Below are positions 1 to 13,880 of a stretch of DNA of 64,000 bases, in pieces. A model generated the notes under the pieces. That model was not told the origin of the DNA. It searched no databases and saw nothing but the letters and a program-made list of their open reading frames with translations. Location: NCBI GenBank assembly GCA_945910005.1, contig OX246743.1, positions 9,523,587 to 9,587,586 of the forward strand, given 5' to 3'. A program made the position numbers and the translations under genes. Position 1 is the stretch's first letter. Each line of letters starts with the position of its first letter. This stretch comes from Isoperla grammatica. Its lineage: Eukaryota > Arthropoda > Insecta > Plecoptera > Perlodidae.

Positions 1-1036
1 CCGTAATCGAACCAGCAACCTCTCGAATGACAGTCTTGCATGATACCACAGAGCTGCTTTTGTATATGCCTATACATGTCCATTACGGTTCGCGTGCAAG
101 TGTATACATTTTTCAAAGTATTTTCATTTATAAAATGTAATACAAAGATTATGATGATGGTTGGAATTGTGGTTTTTGCCGTCAGTAGATGAGTAGAAAG
201 CACAAACACAAAACTCGAAATAACGCAAAATGATGTAGTGTGCGCGTTTTTGTTGGCTTTGAGTCTGTCAAGTGGTTTTCTATTTACCTCGTTAAGCGTG
301 AGTTTCTTGCGAATGCCGCGTGGGTACCGCAGAAACAGCCCATGCAAGCCAGTGATTACTCAGGGGGTGGGGTGAGGGGGAAGCTCAATACAAGACCGCA
401 CAATCAGCACCCTGATTTCGTCTTTTGAAGCGAGTAATTTAAAATGGCCGCTTCTTCGCTCGCTACGAGAAGTGAATCAAAGCCAGACTAAATAATAATA
501 ATTTCTGATTTTTTCCGCCTATTTCGACGTCTGCAAATTATTAATGAGCACCGAAAACACTTTCCGTCTCCATTTCAATCCGCGACTGACTGGGCTTTCA
601 CCCTGGAAGATGATCAAATGAACTGAGGTATCTTGTTTGACGCACGCCTGTCAAGTAAATTATAGAGCAGAGAATTGCTATAATACAATTCTAAAGATTT
701 GCGGTGGCCCAGTAGTTACATGTTTGTCTATAAATTACAGTGTATAAGTGTATGCATGTGTAGTGCGAACTTGATGGTCTTTAATTGGGGCTTCTTTCTA
801 GGCTAACAGAATCTGAGCAAACTGAGATCATGGGGACGATTTTGAGAAAGTTTCGAAATAACTAAGTAAAGTTTTATTCTGATATAAAATACATTGTTAA
901 TTACATTGAACAAGTACCATGCAAAAAAACTGTTACATGTGAGTTTAGGGTTTAAAACATCTTTTTAGCTAAATGTGTGTAATAATAAAACGACGGATTA
1001 CAATCATTTATTGTTTGATAATCTCTTCTGTTTCAG
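1..1036. other. Non-coding sequence left of the first exon
   Basis: AT-rich sequence with no convincing exon or RNA gene. The last bases before 1037 (a pyrimidine stretch ending in tttcag) look like a splice acceptor, so at least the right-hand part is probably the last intron of the gene whose terminal exon follows. Confidence 0.5.
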
Positions 1037-1376
1037 ATACTTCCGTCGCAAGTCCTCGACGGGCCGAACTCCCCCCTCCTCCCCGCGCATGCTCCCCGCC
1101 ACCCCCTCCTCCCCCACAATGTCCCGCAGCGCGAGCACCCTCAGCGGACGACCCCGAAGCGGCCCCGCCGGCCTCCACTCCTACACGGGCCCCTCTACCG
1201 GTTCGGCCCCCCCGTCACGCTCCGGCTCGCGGACGTCGCTAGCGTCGCTGGGCGTCACGACGGACTGGAGGGCGAGAGTGGGGTCGGCGCCCACCACCCC
1301 CCAGACGACGCCCCCCGTCTCCCCCCAGCACTGGCCGCGGAGGTCCTCGATGTACGGCTCGAAGAGGACGACGTAG
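1037..1376 (+). CDS. Probable terminal exon of an unknown Ser/Pro/Arg-rich protein
   Basis: A GC-rich block in AT-rich surroundings begins right after a good splice acceptor (ctgtttcag). Its first base completes a codon begun in an exon outside the window. The frame then runs for about 113 residues, starting YFRRKSS and ending YGSKRTT before a TAG stop. It is rich in Ser, Thr, Pro and Arg, with many S/T-P sites (TPPSSP, PATPSSPTM, SAPTTPQTTPPVSP) and RxxS sites, like a disordered, phosphorylated tail of a cytoskeletal or signalling protein. An overlapping frame reads as Pro-rich and looks like a shadow. AATAAA near 1954 could serve as a polyadenylation signal. I do not recognise the family; the exon call rests on composition, acceptor and open frame. 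Confidence 0.5.
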
Positions 1377-3179
1377 TGACCGTACCGAGACGACTCTCGT
1401 TTTGTCGTCTCGGGACATTGACTGACATTCCGCACACACGCGTTCCCACAGACATTCCCGCCGTGTTAGAACACACACTACAGTCGCGTCGCGTTGTGGT
1501 AACAGTGAAGTGGCGCACGAGACAACTACCAACCTAAATCTAGTTGCGTCTCGTTCTCTGCATCCAGTATTGTCGTGATGCTATTATATTACTGCGTCTG
1601 TTGGCAGGCGTTTCCTAGGCACATTACAAGCGAGAATGGTGTACAATAACCAGCAGGTATCGGAAATACCGCACACCACATACAGCGACCGTCTCTTCTG
1701 AGAATTGTATACAGCGCACATTGCTTCTTGTGTGGTGTAGCCAGTAATACCACTTTGGTAACAAACATGGCGGTCATGAACTTCAATCGAATGTCCAATG
1801 CTTAGTAATTAGTATCAAGTACGTACTTGATTGTGCTACAACGGAACCAAGCTCGCTTTTGCAAAGATTTCGAAGTGACGGTTAATGCTTTACGCCACGC
1901 ACAAGAAAAAAAAAACACCCATGACAATTTGGATATCTATGGCAAAGAATATATAATAAACAATAAGATAGGTTAAAATATAAATGAACAGCACAAATAT
2001 TTTGCCGGTACGTTATGGAATGTATGTTTTCAATTAGCTTATGATAAAAGCTTACGAACTGACTGAACTAGTACACGATTATTATTTAAAAGTTAAGGTA
2101 CCTACGTTACTTTGCAATGAGGATAATCAGGACATTAGCGGTGTTGAGTTTCTTAGGGGTCGTTATTGAAGGGGTGAAAGTATCGTTACTCTTCTATACA
2201 AGTACGGTTGCATTATTTATGAATAGTGTGACAAGTGAGTAAGTTATACGTATTATGAACAAGACGAGACGTGACAGTGCGAGTCATAAAATATGCATCA
2301 CTGTATCTGAGTGAGATGTTTCTATCCGACATATGAGGTGACATACTACAAAGAAACCGCGACAGAAACTCTTAACGCTTTCTGGATGATTGATTGTGGC
2401 TTCAACGGAATACGTAAACAGATGTATAAACACCAAGTTATGTTTTTAACTGTACGACAAATTCCATGATTTATTACATTTTTTAAAGAAAATTCTCAAG
2501 GAAGGTCACTGTTGCATTTAAAGTATGTTATTGTTTTCAATAAGAATCGACGGAAATAAAATAAATAATAATTTCAACTTGACATTGCTAAAACGATTTG
2601 TGTCACGCAGGATACAACATCAATTGCAATAATGTCGATGGTTATAATTAGTTTTCGTTGATAAATTTGAAAACAAGTCTAGCTGGGAAAATTGTAAAAC
2701 GATTTATTTGAAATCTAATTTCCATGTCATGGTATTTGTCATTTTACATGTTTGTTTGCGGTGGCTGGGTGAATACAATTAATGTTCGACAGTATATACA
2801 ATCGATATTACCAAACGTATGCAAGCTGTATACTGCGAGATTTGTGGTATGTTTAATTTTTATGCATGAATTGTTATGGGTGAAATGCGATTCTGATGTT
2901 GTACAAGATGGGATGAACCCATACAATCATCAAGGAATGAACGAGCCTATGCTGAGTAGAACTAACCGCAGGTGACTCAAGAGATCGGTCACACCACGGT
3001 TGAGAAAACGGAAGAGAATTATCATGGGGGGGGGGGGGGGAGGAGTGAGGGGAGTTTGCTGGGTCTTCTACTGTGAAGTATGTTGTACGTGATCATTCAT
3101 TCATACACCAATGAATTGTGGCCTTTATGGTCGTATTGCAAAGTATAAGAAATATTATGTTGTTAATGTACATTCATAA
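1377..3179. other. Probable 3' UTR then intergenic DNA
   Basis: The first several hundred bases after the stop at 1376 may be 3' UTR, up to an AATAAA near 1954. The rest is AT-rich with a poly-G tract near 3026. I see no gene here. Confidence 0.4.
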
Positions 3180-3575
3180 TTGAATTACCTTACATGTGGG
3201 CTGAGCCTACTGCAAGGTAGAAGCTTGTTGTTTGACAATTGTTAAAACAGAATTATATGTGGGGGCTGGGCCTGCTACAAAGTACAAGTTATGTGTCATG
3301 TACTTGTTAAACGTAATGATATGTGGAGGCTGGGCCTATACTGCAAGATACAGACTGTGTGTGTCGTACTATTTAACAATAATATGTGGGGGCGAAGCCT
3401 ACTGCAAGGTACAAGCTATTTGTGTTGTACTTGTTACAGGCTGGGCCGACCGCAAGGTGCATGCTATGTGTGTTGTACTTGTTAAAGGCTGGGCCGACCG
3501 CAAGGTGCATGCTATGTGTGTTGTACTATTTAAAACAATAACAGGCTGAGCCTATACTGTAAAGTGTTATATTGT
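3180..3575. repeat. Degenerate tandem repeat, about 55-70 bp unit, roughly 7 copies
   Basis: The phrase (g)ggctg(a/g)gcc(t/g)ac(c/t)gcaaggt followed by a tgtgttgtacttgtta-like segment recurs about seven times with divergence. Two central copies near 3437-3525 are almost identical. Short open frames here are products of the repeat and do not look like genes. Confidence 0.75.
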
Positions 3576-6500
3576 GCTATGTGCTGGACACGTACACAAA
3601 ATGTTGATGGTATTGTTATCAATGGTGCTGACAAAATGGTTGCCTAGGAAGTTGTTACTATAAAGAAGTTTACCCATACACGTGGTTGGGAGGGAAGGAT
3701 GTAAATCTATTCCCTGTCAAAGTCATCGGAGTTTGTTGACATGATCTCATCATGATGATGATGATGATGATAATAAAACGCCAGTACACGGCGTGTTACA
3801 TTTATACAACGAGAGTTATCGAGAACAGATGAAAAGATTAATGAGAGCGGCTGTCAAATAGCCAATACACGTTCGAGTATCGTTCGTTGTTGTTGCTGTT
3901 GTTGTTTTTTGTTTGGTATCAGACATTATGATCGCATTGATTGGACCACCTCACAGATCCTGGCGCCTAAGTATGATTGGAATCATTTATAACTGTCCCC
4001 CTTCTAAAACATACAGTGTTTGAGTGAGTACTATATTAAGTAAGCCTAAATGTCCCCTACCCCCCCCCCCCCCCCCCCAACATCCTGCCACTTGACGCAA
4101 TATACATGTCATTAAATACTGGAAAACAAGGGACTCTTAACTATCACACGTTTATACTTGCTGCTATAGCTCGTAAGGTTATGTAGTAAGAAGAGGGTTT
4201 TTTAAATAACTTTTTCCCTCATGTATACATTAGGTTATTATTATATACCACCATTATGTCCGAAATAGATTTTAAGTTGAAAGTTTAGAACTAACCATGC
4301 TCAGGAATTTCTGTTTATAAAACAGTACTTTTGTTAAATATAAAATAAATCATAAAAAGGTTACGTAGTACTAGTGTTTGTAAAACATGCTGATTTTGAT
4401 TGAAATTTATATTAATTAACACTTATACGAGTTGCCGGGCTTTGTATTCACGATTATTGGCGTGAGATCTCGCAAATAACGTTGATATATTTAACACGGG
4501 GTCTGAGGATTCACAAAGAGAGGGTGTCTCGCAATAATACTACCAACAACTAGACGCGTATTTAAGTACAGGCTGTATTTAATTCTACCTATTTAACTAT
4601 CGTGTAGAAGAGATACATCTACATTGTACATCTCTAGTCGAGTACTCGTACATCATCGTCTCCTGTGATTTGACTGCTGCGACGAGAGCAACACAACATT
4701 TCGGTGCCCCCCCCCCCCCCCCCCCCCCCCCGTGAATCAGTGACCCGATCACGCGCCCCGCTTATCACGGGCCCCGCTTATCACGCGACACCAACAACAC
4801 ACAGGTCAGGTCAACGAACTATTTCTGGTTGAAAATGATTGATATAAAACAAAATCAATATAGTGCGGGGAATTGAAGAACGCCTTACTCTGCGTCACAA
4901 CAACAACAACAACAACAACAAACAACAACGACAACAACAAATAACGCTTGACACAATCGTGTAGTTTTCTGTCTAGATAAAATGAGGTAAATATAGACTT
5001 GAAATGAGTACCTAATGAGATTAAGGCACGAACGTGCATAATTAATTATACTACAATGAAGTTTTCTATGTAAAGTAGTAGTATCGATGTTGACGTCATT
5101 AGAAATGTTTTGATATTTGTTTTCTAAACATTTTTTTAAAAAAAAGGAGTTTTTTTATTATTTTTTTTTAGACCCTTCGACCGATCTTCGATCTTCATGT
5201 TTTTGTTCCTCAAGTGAGTGTTATGGTTTATATAGCACATTAAATAAACGAATCTTGATACAAAGTAACAGAAACTAAACATCCAAGACAGTTAAACACA
5301 CTGTCATCAAGTTCATAAAATATTTCACGATTTAAAAAAAAAATGTTATTTATAACTGAATTAAAACAGAACATTTCTCACAGAGTTTCAAAGAACACAA
5401 ATCAACGGAAACCTATTTTATTAAAAAGCAATTTACATAAACAAAACTTGCCTTCTTTTCCAAGAAGTCAATCCGCATTTCAGCCTGAAAAAACACACAG
5501 CTCCCACCTCGAAAAACCTAGATGAAGTAAATACAAAAATGTATTTATTTAAACATCACACTATTGTAAACGTATTGGGTCAGAAACAGTTCGCAAAATT
5601 ATTAAATTGATACTTATGCGAATACTGAAGAAAAACATGTATACTGTCAAGTCAAGGCTTACACTGAAACTTCATTATTTTTACTCAAACATGACAGATT
5701 TTTATAAACCCTATATGTATAAGTTGTCTGTCGGTTGTTTTGTGATAATATTGTAGTTAATTCAACCGTGACTCTATTCTTGTTACATATTTTTCCAATA
5801 TTTCTCAACCATCACCTAAATTTATTTGAATCGTGTTATAGTAGGCCTTACCTCCTAACCTAACGTCGCTTTTTGATTCTCACAATTTGTCACAATGAGT
5901 GTAATAATTACCTCATTAAAACCCAACTTCCTTTTATGTTGTCTATTTCAATGATAAAGAAAATTGACATATATTAACCGTCCAACAAGGGTTATATGAC
6001 AACTATATAAAACTTTCAAATCACTACATTTTTCAACTCTTGATTAGAGCAAAAAGTAAATTCACGAGATCATGATTCAAACTCGTGTTCTATATACTTT
6101 AAATTATTGATGTTGTGACTTTTATCATTACTCCACGTGTTCTCTTTGCACGAGGAGTTAAATAGATTTCTCTGTGTTTCTCATTGCTTCGCGACAACAA
6201 TCAATATCAATGTAATGCACAGCAAACCCCAACTTTATACATTACAGAACATGTACGTTGGAGATATGAGAGATGAGTAAACATCACTTTGAGGCAGTGC
6301 ATGATAAAAAAAAATGCACTAGCAAATTGTGATTAATTGATGAAACATACTATTATTTATGAAGAGGGGTTCATATTGGTGAAATGATATTAAGGGTCTT
6401 ATAAATACATAGTACTGTATCTTAACATGACAAGAACGTTACATTTAAATTAAGTTATATTTAAAAAATGATCATAAAGAGGTAAAGGTTTTTATTTGGA

Positions 6501-9500
6501 CAGTCCAGAGTTACTCTTCAAGCGTGTTATATCGAAAGAATGTAACAATAGGAGAAACGAAATATAATATAGGCCTAATTTAATCTAACTTCTAGCCGAA
6601 GAGGGATGATCTTTGACATATTTTGCAAGGGTACTGAAAATCGATTGAGATAGTATATATTCATAAGGCTCTTAAAAAGTTGGTAAATGAATTTCAAATA
6701 AGTGAAATAACACAAAACTGATGTATTACACACGTTTGAGACATAATTTGAGACGGTGTTGTTGTTTATTTTTTAGCTCTCGAATTGAGGCATACATTTG
6801 TAAGTTGTAATGGAAAGGATTGTTTATCGTCTACAAAACGTTTTTAAAAATTGTTTGTGACATAATTGTTACTGTCAAAGAATGGTGTTACGAAGAAATG
6901 TGAAGTGTTTTTATTTGTAACAAGAACGATACAACCAAAACTATTGTCTACCCATGGAAATGATTGATTTCACACGTTGTAATACCGCAAATAAGTTCGT
7001 AGGTATTGAGTCGTTTCGTTGGGTTCAGTTATACCAGAACACGTATTATTATTAAGTATATATTACGTATCTCTTGTCCCGCAAAATGGAACTTCGATAT
7101 AAGTTATTCGTTTTATTTTTAACCACTTCCGAACTTATGTAACCGAACGGATTCAACGGAACATAACATCAAGTTTGAGATAAAAGTTCACAGAAGTAGG
7201 CCCTAAACGTGGTTAAAAGAAATTTGAGATTTGTTGTGTTTGGTTTTATTTTCGTCAAAATAATGAAAGCATTAGTTTGTAAGTTTGATTTTGTTTGGAG
7301 AATTGACTGGAAAGATGTTAGATCAGTTCAATCATTTTGGAAAAGGGAGGATTGAAATATTTATACAACAGAAGCATTCAAAGACATTTCGGTTCTTTCA
7401 TAATTATACAAAAAAGATAAATTGTCACATTATTTCGCGAGGAGTCCAATTAATTTGACATAAGTGCGGTGATATTTACATTTAATTCAAGTTACAATAT
7501 TGAAACAATTAAATCGAAGACACATACAAGAAACACATTATCCTGTAATTACATTCCAAATAACTATCACATTTGAAGATAAAATATATTTTTCGTGTCA
7601 TAATGAAAAAAATGATGATATTTATTACTACGGTTTTATATCGAAACAAAGAAACTAAAAAAGTAACCATTTAAAATCTTTCCAAATCTTTCTGGTATTA
7701 GCTAATTAGTTTTGAAATCAAATTTTCAGAATTTCCATTTTAATTGAAACAACCTTCTAACGCCTGCATTAAATCTTCTACTGTATACATACGAATTAGT
7801 TTAGTTTCGTATCTACTCGCGTTCATGCGATCGATACCGGTCTCTAAAGTTGTCTCGTTAGGAACGTTACCATTCGGCACCAGTTTAAGAATCAAGTCGT
7901 AAACGAAAAGATATAAATCTGTGGAAAATAACGGAAAGTTGAATACAAGAACAATGTTTCCGTATGATTAAAAAGTAGAAAATCGAATAAAAGCTTCCCA
8001 ACATAATATTTCAACCTTTCTAACACAAACTTTTCTAAAAAAAACTTCACGCTACAAGCTTACTGGCTTGTTGCATTACCTAAGCCATGTATTTTGAACT
8101 CTTGCACAAGCGTATTAATTCATTGTATATTCATCGTACAGGGAAACTTATACCTGTCGTCTCTCTATTATATCTATACTCAATGTGCAACATTAAGATC
8201 ACTATGGTTGTGAGTTAGTTTGCAGTTGCTAATATTTATAGATTTTTATACCTATATAGCTTTTCACGTTTCTTCTACCTTTTTCATACTTCTATATATA
8301 TCTGGTTGTGAATTGTGTAGCAAAATTGTGTGTGACTAGAAGTAGATAGTGGTTCGTTGAGTGATAATGGTGGTGGTGAAAGAGGGAAGAACTGGAACAT
8401 TAACATACCAACATACGCACAACCATTCCTTTATTTCCGTGGTGTTGTTAATTGTTAGAGACACAAATAATAAAGGGAAAGAGTTGCTACTTCGTGTATG
8501 GCTGTCATTGTGTTCAAGACGACTCTTTAGAGGAGCTTTTGTCCGACGTGTGTGTTAGGTCTTGAAAGAAACAAGAAAACAAATTGGTGATCATCTAGGT
8601 GTATGATGTCATTGAGATAATATAATGTTAAGTCTTCGTTCCCGGACTAAAGACATTTATTTCTAATGAATACAAAAAAAAACACGATTTCAATATTAAA
8701 CATTAACTAAAGCTTTCCATTAAAATTACAACACATTTACGAAAAAAAAAACATTTGCCATATTTTTTAAAAATTGAGCTCATTCAATTGAGTAACGCAC
8801 GCCAAACTGACAAACTTTATTATTGAACCATGCACGAAAATGTAGCCTAAACCGTTGTGGGTCCTCTTCCCTTTATAATCTAACCTGTCTGCTGATGTGT
8901 CTAACATTGAGCACATCCTCGCCACCATTGTCACTACACCACTGCTTAAATAATGGTATAGGATATAGCCTACTTACACTCTAGGCTTTGTTAAGTAATG
9001 CTTAGGGAGAACCTCTATATACTGGTATAGCTCAAGCCACTTTGAAGCTAGTTGCAACGTTGGAGAAATATCACCAGCGTTTTTTTCTATCTTCACGTGG
9101 CTGTAAGAAGGTATCACATTTTAAAACTCTTACTACTATTATTGACTTATTGTATGAGGTAAAACATGTTGAAGAAAGTGAAGGATAACTGCACATGATT
9201 CAAAGAACCAATTTCGTATAGCTTTTGCTTTACTCTTTGTGCACAACTTGTTGGGTTAAACAGTTAAATTCGCGATCGATATTGACATGGCGGAGAAAAT
9301 ACTCAAACTCAAACTCACTAGAACTGCATTCGAAAGCACAATATGCCATTCGATTAAAAAGGGAAGTTCCAAAGACTATATAAAGCATGTGGCTTTCAAC
9401 TGGTCAATTCACGTTCAAATTAAAAAAACTATCGAAAGTATTTGAGGTTCGATGCAAAAAAAACATCAAAGCAATTTGATGTTCAACTTCCCAGACCTAT

Positions 9501-11619
9501 CCAAGGTATTTGTTATTTAAAAATAATTCGACTAACCCAATAAGTTATGCTATGGCTAATATACATTACAATATCTCGCATCCATTTTCTATCCCTAATC
9601 GCTCCATCGATGCCTTTCAATAACTTACTACTTCCTTCAATGTCTTTTGACGTCTGCACAAAGAATGCTATATTATACCGTCTTCAGCTTCTTCCATTGG
9701 TCACCACTTGGTGACTCATTCCCTAGCGTCTTTACCGTCTGCATTTCACGGCATGGTGGTGACTGGTAAACAAGTCTATAGAATAGAACCCACGTTGAAT
9801 TTGGAAACAGTTAAAAATTAAAATCTTTCATTCGAAGCTGTAGTATTACAAATATTTCGAGACAATTTTCTTGAAATGAATTTTAATTTCCTGAATACTA
9901 AAAACCTGTAGGATACTTTCTCTTCATCGTCAAAGAATGAGGAGCTTTATTTATGTTCCAATAATTCTCTTACATGTGCCGTTTGGAAACACAATCTGGT
10001 TCCATAAGTATGTTTTTGAGATCCCACCATGTCGTGAGTCTGAACACCAACAGTCTATATAGTTGTATTAGTGAGAAGTTGTACACATATGAGATGACTA
10101 GATAAAACCAGACTGGGTTAACCTTAAACATCTTTGTTATAAATACAAAAAACTCTCATTAAGTCAGATTGACATTATAAACATATTTTGTTAATCTAAT
10201 TAATGCGATGTGCAGTTTGGTTGGAGAGTAAAAGATGACATATTTGTAACCAACAATTTGATAGTCAACAAAAAACAATTCTTTAACTTCAATTCTAAAT
10301 ATAAAACACAAAATACATTGTGTGACATCTCACTAATACAGTAGACTGACGATGGGTGCGACGGTGTTCATTAATTCCAAAGCTAAACCTTCTTATTCTA
10401 ATTATTAATATATTAATATTACTAACGTAGCTCAAAGAGTGTGCACAAAAGAAATGATGTAGACTGGTGCAATGGAGAGGGTGAAGTAGATTCTAATAGA
10501 CTTTAAGTAGAACAATATGTGGATATCATATAGGAGGGTACCAACCACGCTTGTGATTAAAATGATCAGGAAAAGTTGACAAGCATCTTGTACGCGCGTG
10601 CAGTAATATGTCGCTCTTATTTTATGCATGTTAGCACACAGACAAAACAAACGTAATGTAAAGTGAAGAATTTTATATTTATAACAGTTTTTTGTAATAC
10701 CTATACAAAATGTTTCGAATGGGAAATATTATATACGGATAGATTTATCACAATTATTGTTCAGACTTCGATAGAACATAATTCATATCAACAATAAGCT
10801 CACGTATTGTCACTGTATGTATTGCATAGGAATGTCTACTATCTTATTATATTGATGATATTGATAACGATATTGCAATGATATTTCTGATGAGAGAGTA
10901 TTAAACAAGTTATCTCATCATTATCAAATGTTAAAGATGAATTCGCTAAGTGTAAAGAGGTGGGAACAGTTTTCAATCCAATGCAATTCGTACGTGCACT
11001 ACACCTACTACGCAATACCCTGTGTGGTATTTAAACCTTTCCACATGCAGAAGGCACCATTTTATAAGTTTCGTTATGAATAGCTTTAGCTGGTATCGTG
11101 GTCCTAACATTCTTTGCAAAAAAAAAACTTTCGTCCATGAAATTATTTTTTAGCATACATAAATGTCAGCTGCAAAGGCAAATTTATTTATATTTTCTCT
11201 AATCATAATAATACTAACAATACTAATACTAATTGTATATATACATGGATATTATGAATACTGTTAATTATTTAAAAAACAACTGTTTGTATTTCGAGTA
11301 ATTAATTATATTATATTATCAAATACAAATGAAGTTGGGTTGATTTTTGTAATCTTATACGAAAATATCCCGATTAATGTAAAAAAACAATCCTGTGAAT
11401 GCTGACGTCATAGCTGAGTGAGTTAGAGCCAATCAGAGGGTGACTTTTTCAAATACTGACATTTGATTGGCCAAGCCTCACTCGTTTGTGACGTCAGCAT
11501 CCACAACCTTCCAGCCCTCATCCTATCACACGCACGTTATAAGTAATTGTCGGAATCAAATTCTCGTTCGTTCCTTACCGTAGTTTCCTTACATTGTTGC
11601 ATCTCCTATGTTTTTTGAG
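3576..11619. other. Long AT-rich intergenic region
   Basis: Eight kilobases without a convincing exon. It contains short ATG/GTT-type microsatellites near 3750 and 4895-4940, poly-C tracts near 4060 and 4710, and otherwise unremarkable AT-rich sequence. The open frames are short and lack splice context or recognisable domains. Confidence 0.55.
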
Positions 11620-11696
11620 AGCAGATGAGCGCACTTGGTAGAGCCATATGGGTCCATAACCCAGGGGGTCGAGCTTCGAAACCACCACGATCTGCT
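11620..11696 (+). tRNA. tRNA-Met(CAT)-like sequence, possibly a pseudogene or SINE head
   Basis: A 77-nt segment has a perfect 7-bp acceptor stem (agcagat with atctgct), an A-box-like stretch (gagcgcacttggtag), an anticodon arm with a TGGG/CCCA stem around loop TC-CAT-AA (anticodon CAT, Met), and a B-box-like gcttcgaaacc. The D stem has one mismatch and the T stem does not pair well, so it is either a decayed tRNA gene or a tRNA-derived repeat. No CCA is encoded. The T run upstream (11611-11616) is on the wrong side to be a terminator. Confidence 0.5.
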
Positions 11697-11780
11697 CAGA
11701 TTTTTGTATACTTCAAATTATGTAGGGAAATGTTAACGAGAACTGCACTGTACAGTGGTATTATTTTTTTTCAACCATAT

Positions 11781-12546
11781 TACAAAAGTCATGAAAGATA
11801 AGCAGTATACCATAATCATAGCTTCGAGAGAAGAAACCAACGGGGTTGGTTTGGATATTAGTGTAACAACCCGATTGAGATTATTAACTTGCTATTAAAT
11901 GGGATTATAAGTAACTATCAGCGATGTGATCATAGTGCGCACGAATTTACGGCCGTAATAGAGTGCAATCTATAGAATAAAACTAATCTTTTGTGTAACT
12001 TTGCCAATATTTATCAGATCGCCATAACATGAACATATTCGTGATCGGAAAAAGCTTTAACAAAATATGGCTATCTCACATTTTGCCGCCCTTTTGTTTC
12101 AGAAAAATATTTAGCTGTAACTATAGTGTAACTTTGTAACTTTTCGAACGATTTTGCCTCAAAACTATACACCTCCAATCCACATCGAGGCTTGTGGATG
12201 GTCCAAATTTCAAGTTGATCGGACTTTCTGTTCGACCGCTATCGACGGACATAAAAACAAAACAAAAAACAAACAAACAAACAAAAAAACCAAAAAAACA
12301 GAACGAAGTGCCATAAGAGTCTCGTGGGAATTTTATTTTTAATTATTTTTAATTAATAATTAGTTTTATTCTATAGATTGCACTCTATTGCGGCCGTAAG
12401 CTCGTGCGCACTATGATCACATCGCTGATAGTTACTTATAATCCCATTTAATAGCAAGTTAATAATCTCAATCGGGTTGTTACACTAATATCCAAACCAA
12501 ACTCGAAGCTATGATTATGGTATGCTTATCTTTTATGACTTTTGTA
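11781..12546. mobile_element. Element with about 190-bp terminal inverted repeats
   Basis: The sequence from 11781 (tacaaaagtcatgaaagata) to about 11987 is repeated in reverse complement from about 12361 to 12546. Long shared blocks include the 'cgattgagattattaacttg' and 'agtgcgcacgaatttacggccg' regions. The left arm carries a small extra insertion near 11830. The centre (about 12000-12345) is AT-rich, ends in an (AAAC)n-like run, and resembles a second copy near 35.72-36.2 kb. There is no transposase frame, so it is a non-autonomous foldback or MITE-like element. Confidence 0.75.
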
Positions 12547-12715
12547 AAATTCCCGCTCTGTGTACATGTACAACAACCCTGAACCCATGATAACAACCTG
12601 AGTACAACCTTCGCGCGGGGAACAGCAGAGGGAGCAATGGACCACTTTAATGGCTCTCCGCCGCTGTTTACACCACGGCCACGATTTGGACACCCATATA
12701 TATGTTCAGAGATAA

Positions 12716-13227
12716 GGGGCCGTCCATAAATGATGTCACACAATTTTTGACCAAATTAGACCCCCCCCCCCCCTCCCCCCTTGTCACAGTTAGTCACAAC
12801 AAGTGTGACCCCCCCCCCCTTTAATGATGTTACAAACACAAATTTAGTGTCCCCCCCCCCCCGCGACATACCAACATAAAAAAAACTGGGACAAAATCAG
12901 TCACATCGAGATAAAATATTTGTATTTTCTTTATTTTTTACATTTGCACAGCTCCTGGTTACTGGTCATCCGTCCATGGCGAAACTCAGCAGGTGGCGCA
13001 TTCTAGTGGCTAAAAACCAGTTTTGGAAATGCGTGAAATTGCGGGATTATTTGAAAAATGTAAAATACTGAAAAAGAATCTGCACTAAAAAATGGCAGTA
13101 TATGCAGTGCATGCATGGATGTCACAGAAAAACTGACCCCTCCTCCACCCCTGTCACATATTGTCACAAGTTGAAGACCCTCCCCCCCCCCCCCCCAAAT
13201 AGTGTGACATCATTTATGGACGGCCCC
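12716..13227. mobile_element. MITE with ggggccgtccataaatgatg termini, TAA target duplication
   Basis: The left end ggggccgtccataaatgatg(tcac) is mirrored at the right end by (gtga)catcatttatggacggcccc. Both ends abut TAA (12713-12715 and 13228-13230), the 3-bp duplication typical of PIF/Harbinger elements. The interior has poly-C tracts alternating with gtgtgac/gtcaca motifs and no coding capacity. Superfamily assignment is inferred from the target-site duplication only. Confidence 0.65.
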
Positions 13228-13230
13228 TAA

Positions 13231-13380
13231 TACCTTGTTCACACTTTGCCCACTAACAGAAGTTAAGAACGTAATGTGAACGGACGGAACGCAGTTAGCC
13301 TACTTCGTTTGGGGAACGTAGTTACGGCGCTAACATCTGTTAGCTTAACTCCTGTTAGTGGACAAAGTGTGAACAAGGTA
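13231..13380. mobile_element. Small MITE with about 37-bp terminal inverted repeats
   Basis: It starts taccttgttcacactttg and ends caaagtgtgaacaaggta. The inverted match extends inward through cactaacag/ctgttagtg. It is flanked by TAA on both sides (13228-13230 and 13381-13383), the left TAA being shared with the neighbouring 12716-13227 element. No coding capacity. Confidence 0.7.
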
Positions 13381-13383
13381 TAA

Positions 13384-13880
13384 GCGACCGCGGGATTTTT
13401 TATATTCCTACACCTCTTCGACATAAAGATTTGAGGCATTCATGCACAATGAATGAAACAGCAAATAACAAATCGTTGTAATTTTACCAATTACTTGACT
13501 AATGGAGATGGACGAGTATAACACATAAATCATCTGAATTCCTCGTCCTCTTTTCGAGTTTGAATGGAGATATTATTGCTCTGCTAGACTTTGCTCTAGG
13601 GGTGTACTACGAGGTTGCTGTCAACTGCGGACGGAGAATGCTGACTCAGCGTCTGGGAATGTCGTGTAAGAAGGCAGGCACGTGTAAAACTATCCGATAC
13701 AACACGTGGAAGGCAATAACATCACATTCGATTTCTACAAGCAGATTTCTAGCAATAGTCATGTCACAATAATAAAGAATGAGCTGGTGGAGTAGATCCA
13801 ACTTGCCGTAGGTATACTCAATCCGAAGTTTCGGCGACATTTCACTTGTTGCTCGATCCCGCCGTCATGCAACCGTCCTC
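13384..13880. other. Spacer between MITE and minisatellite
   Basis: About 500 bp with no gene that I can support. A 70-codon open frame at 13560-13772 has no splice context or domain signature. Confidence 0.4.
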
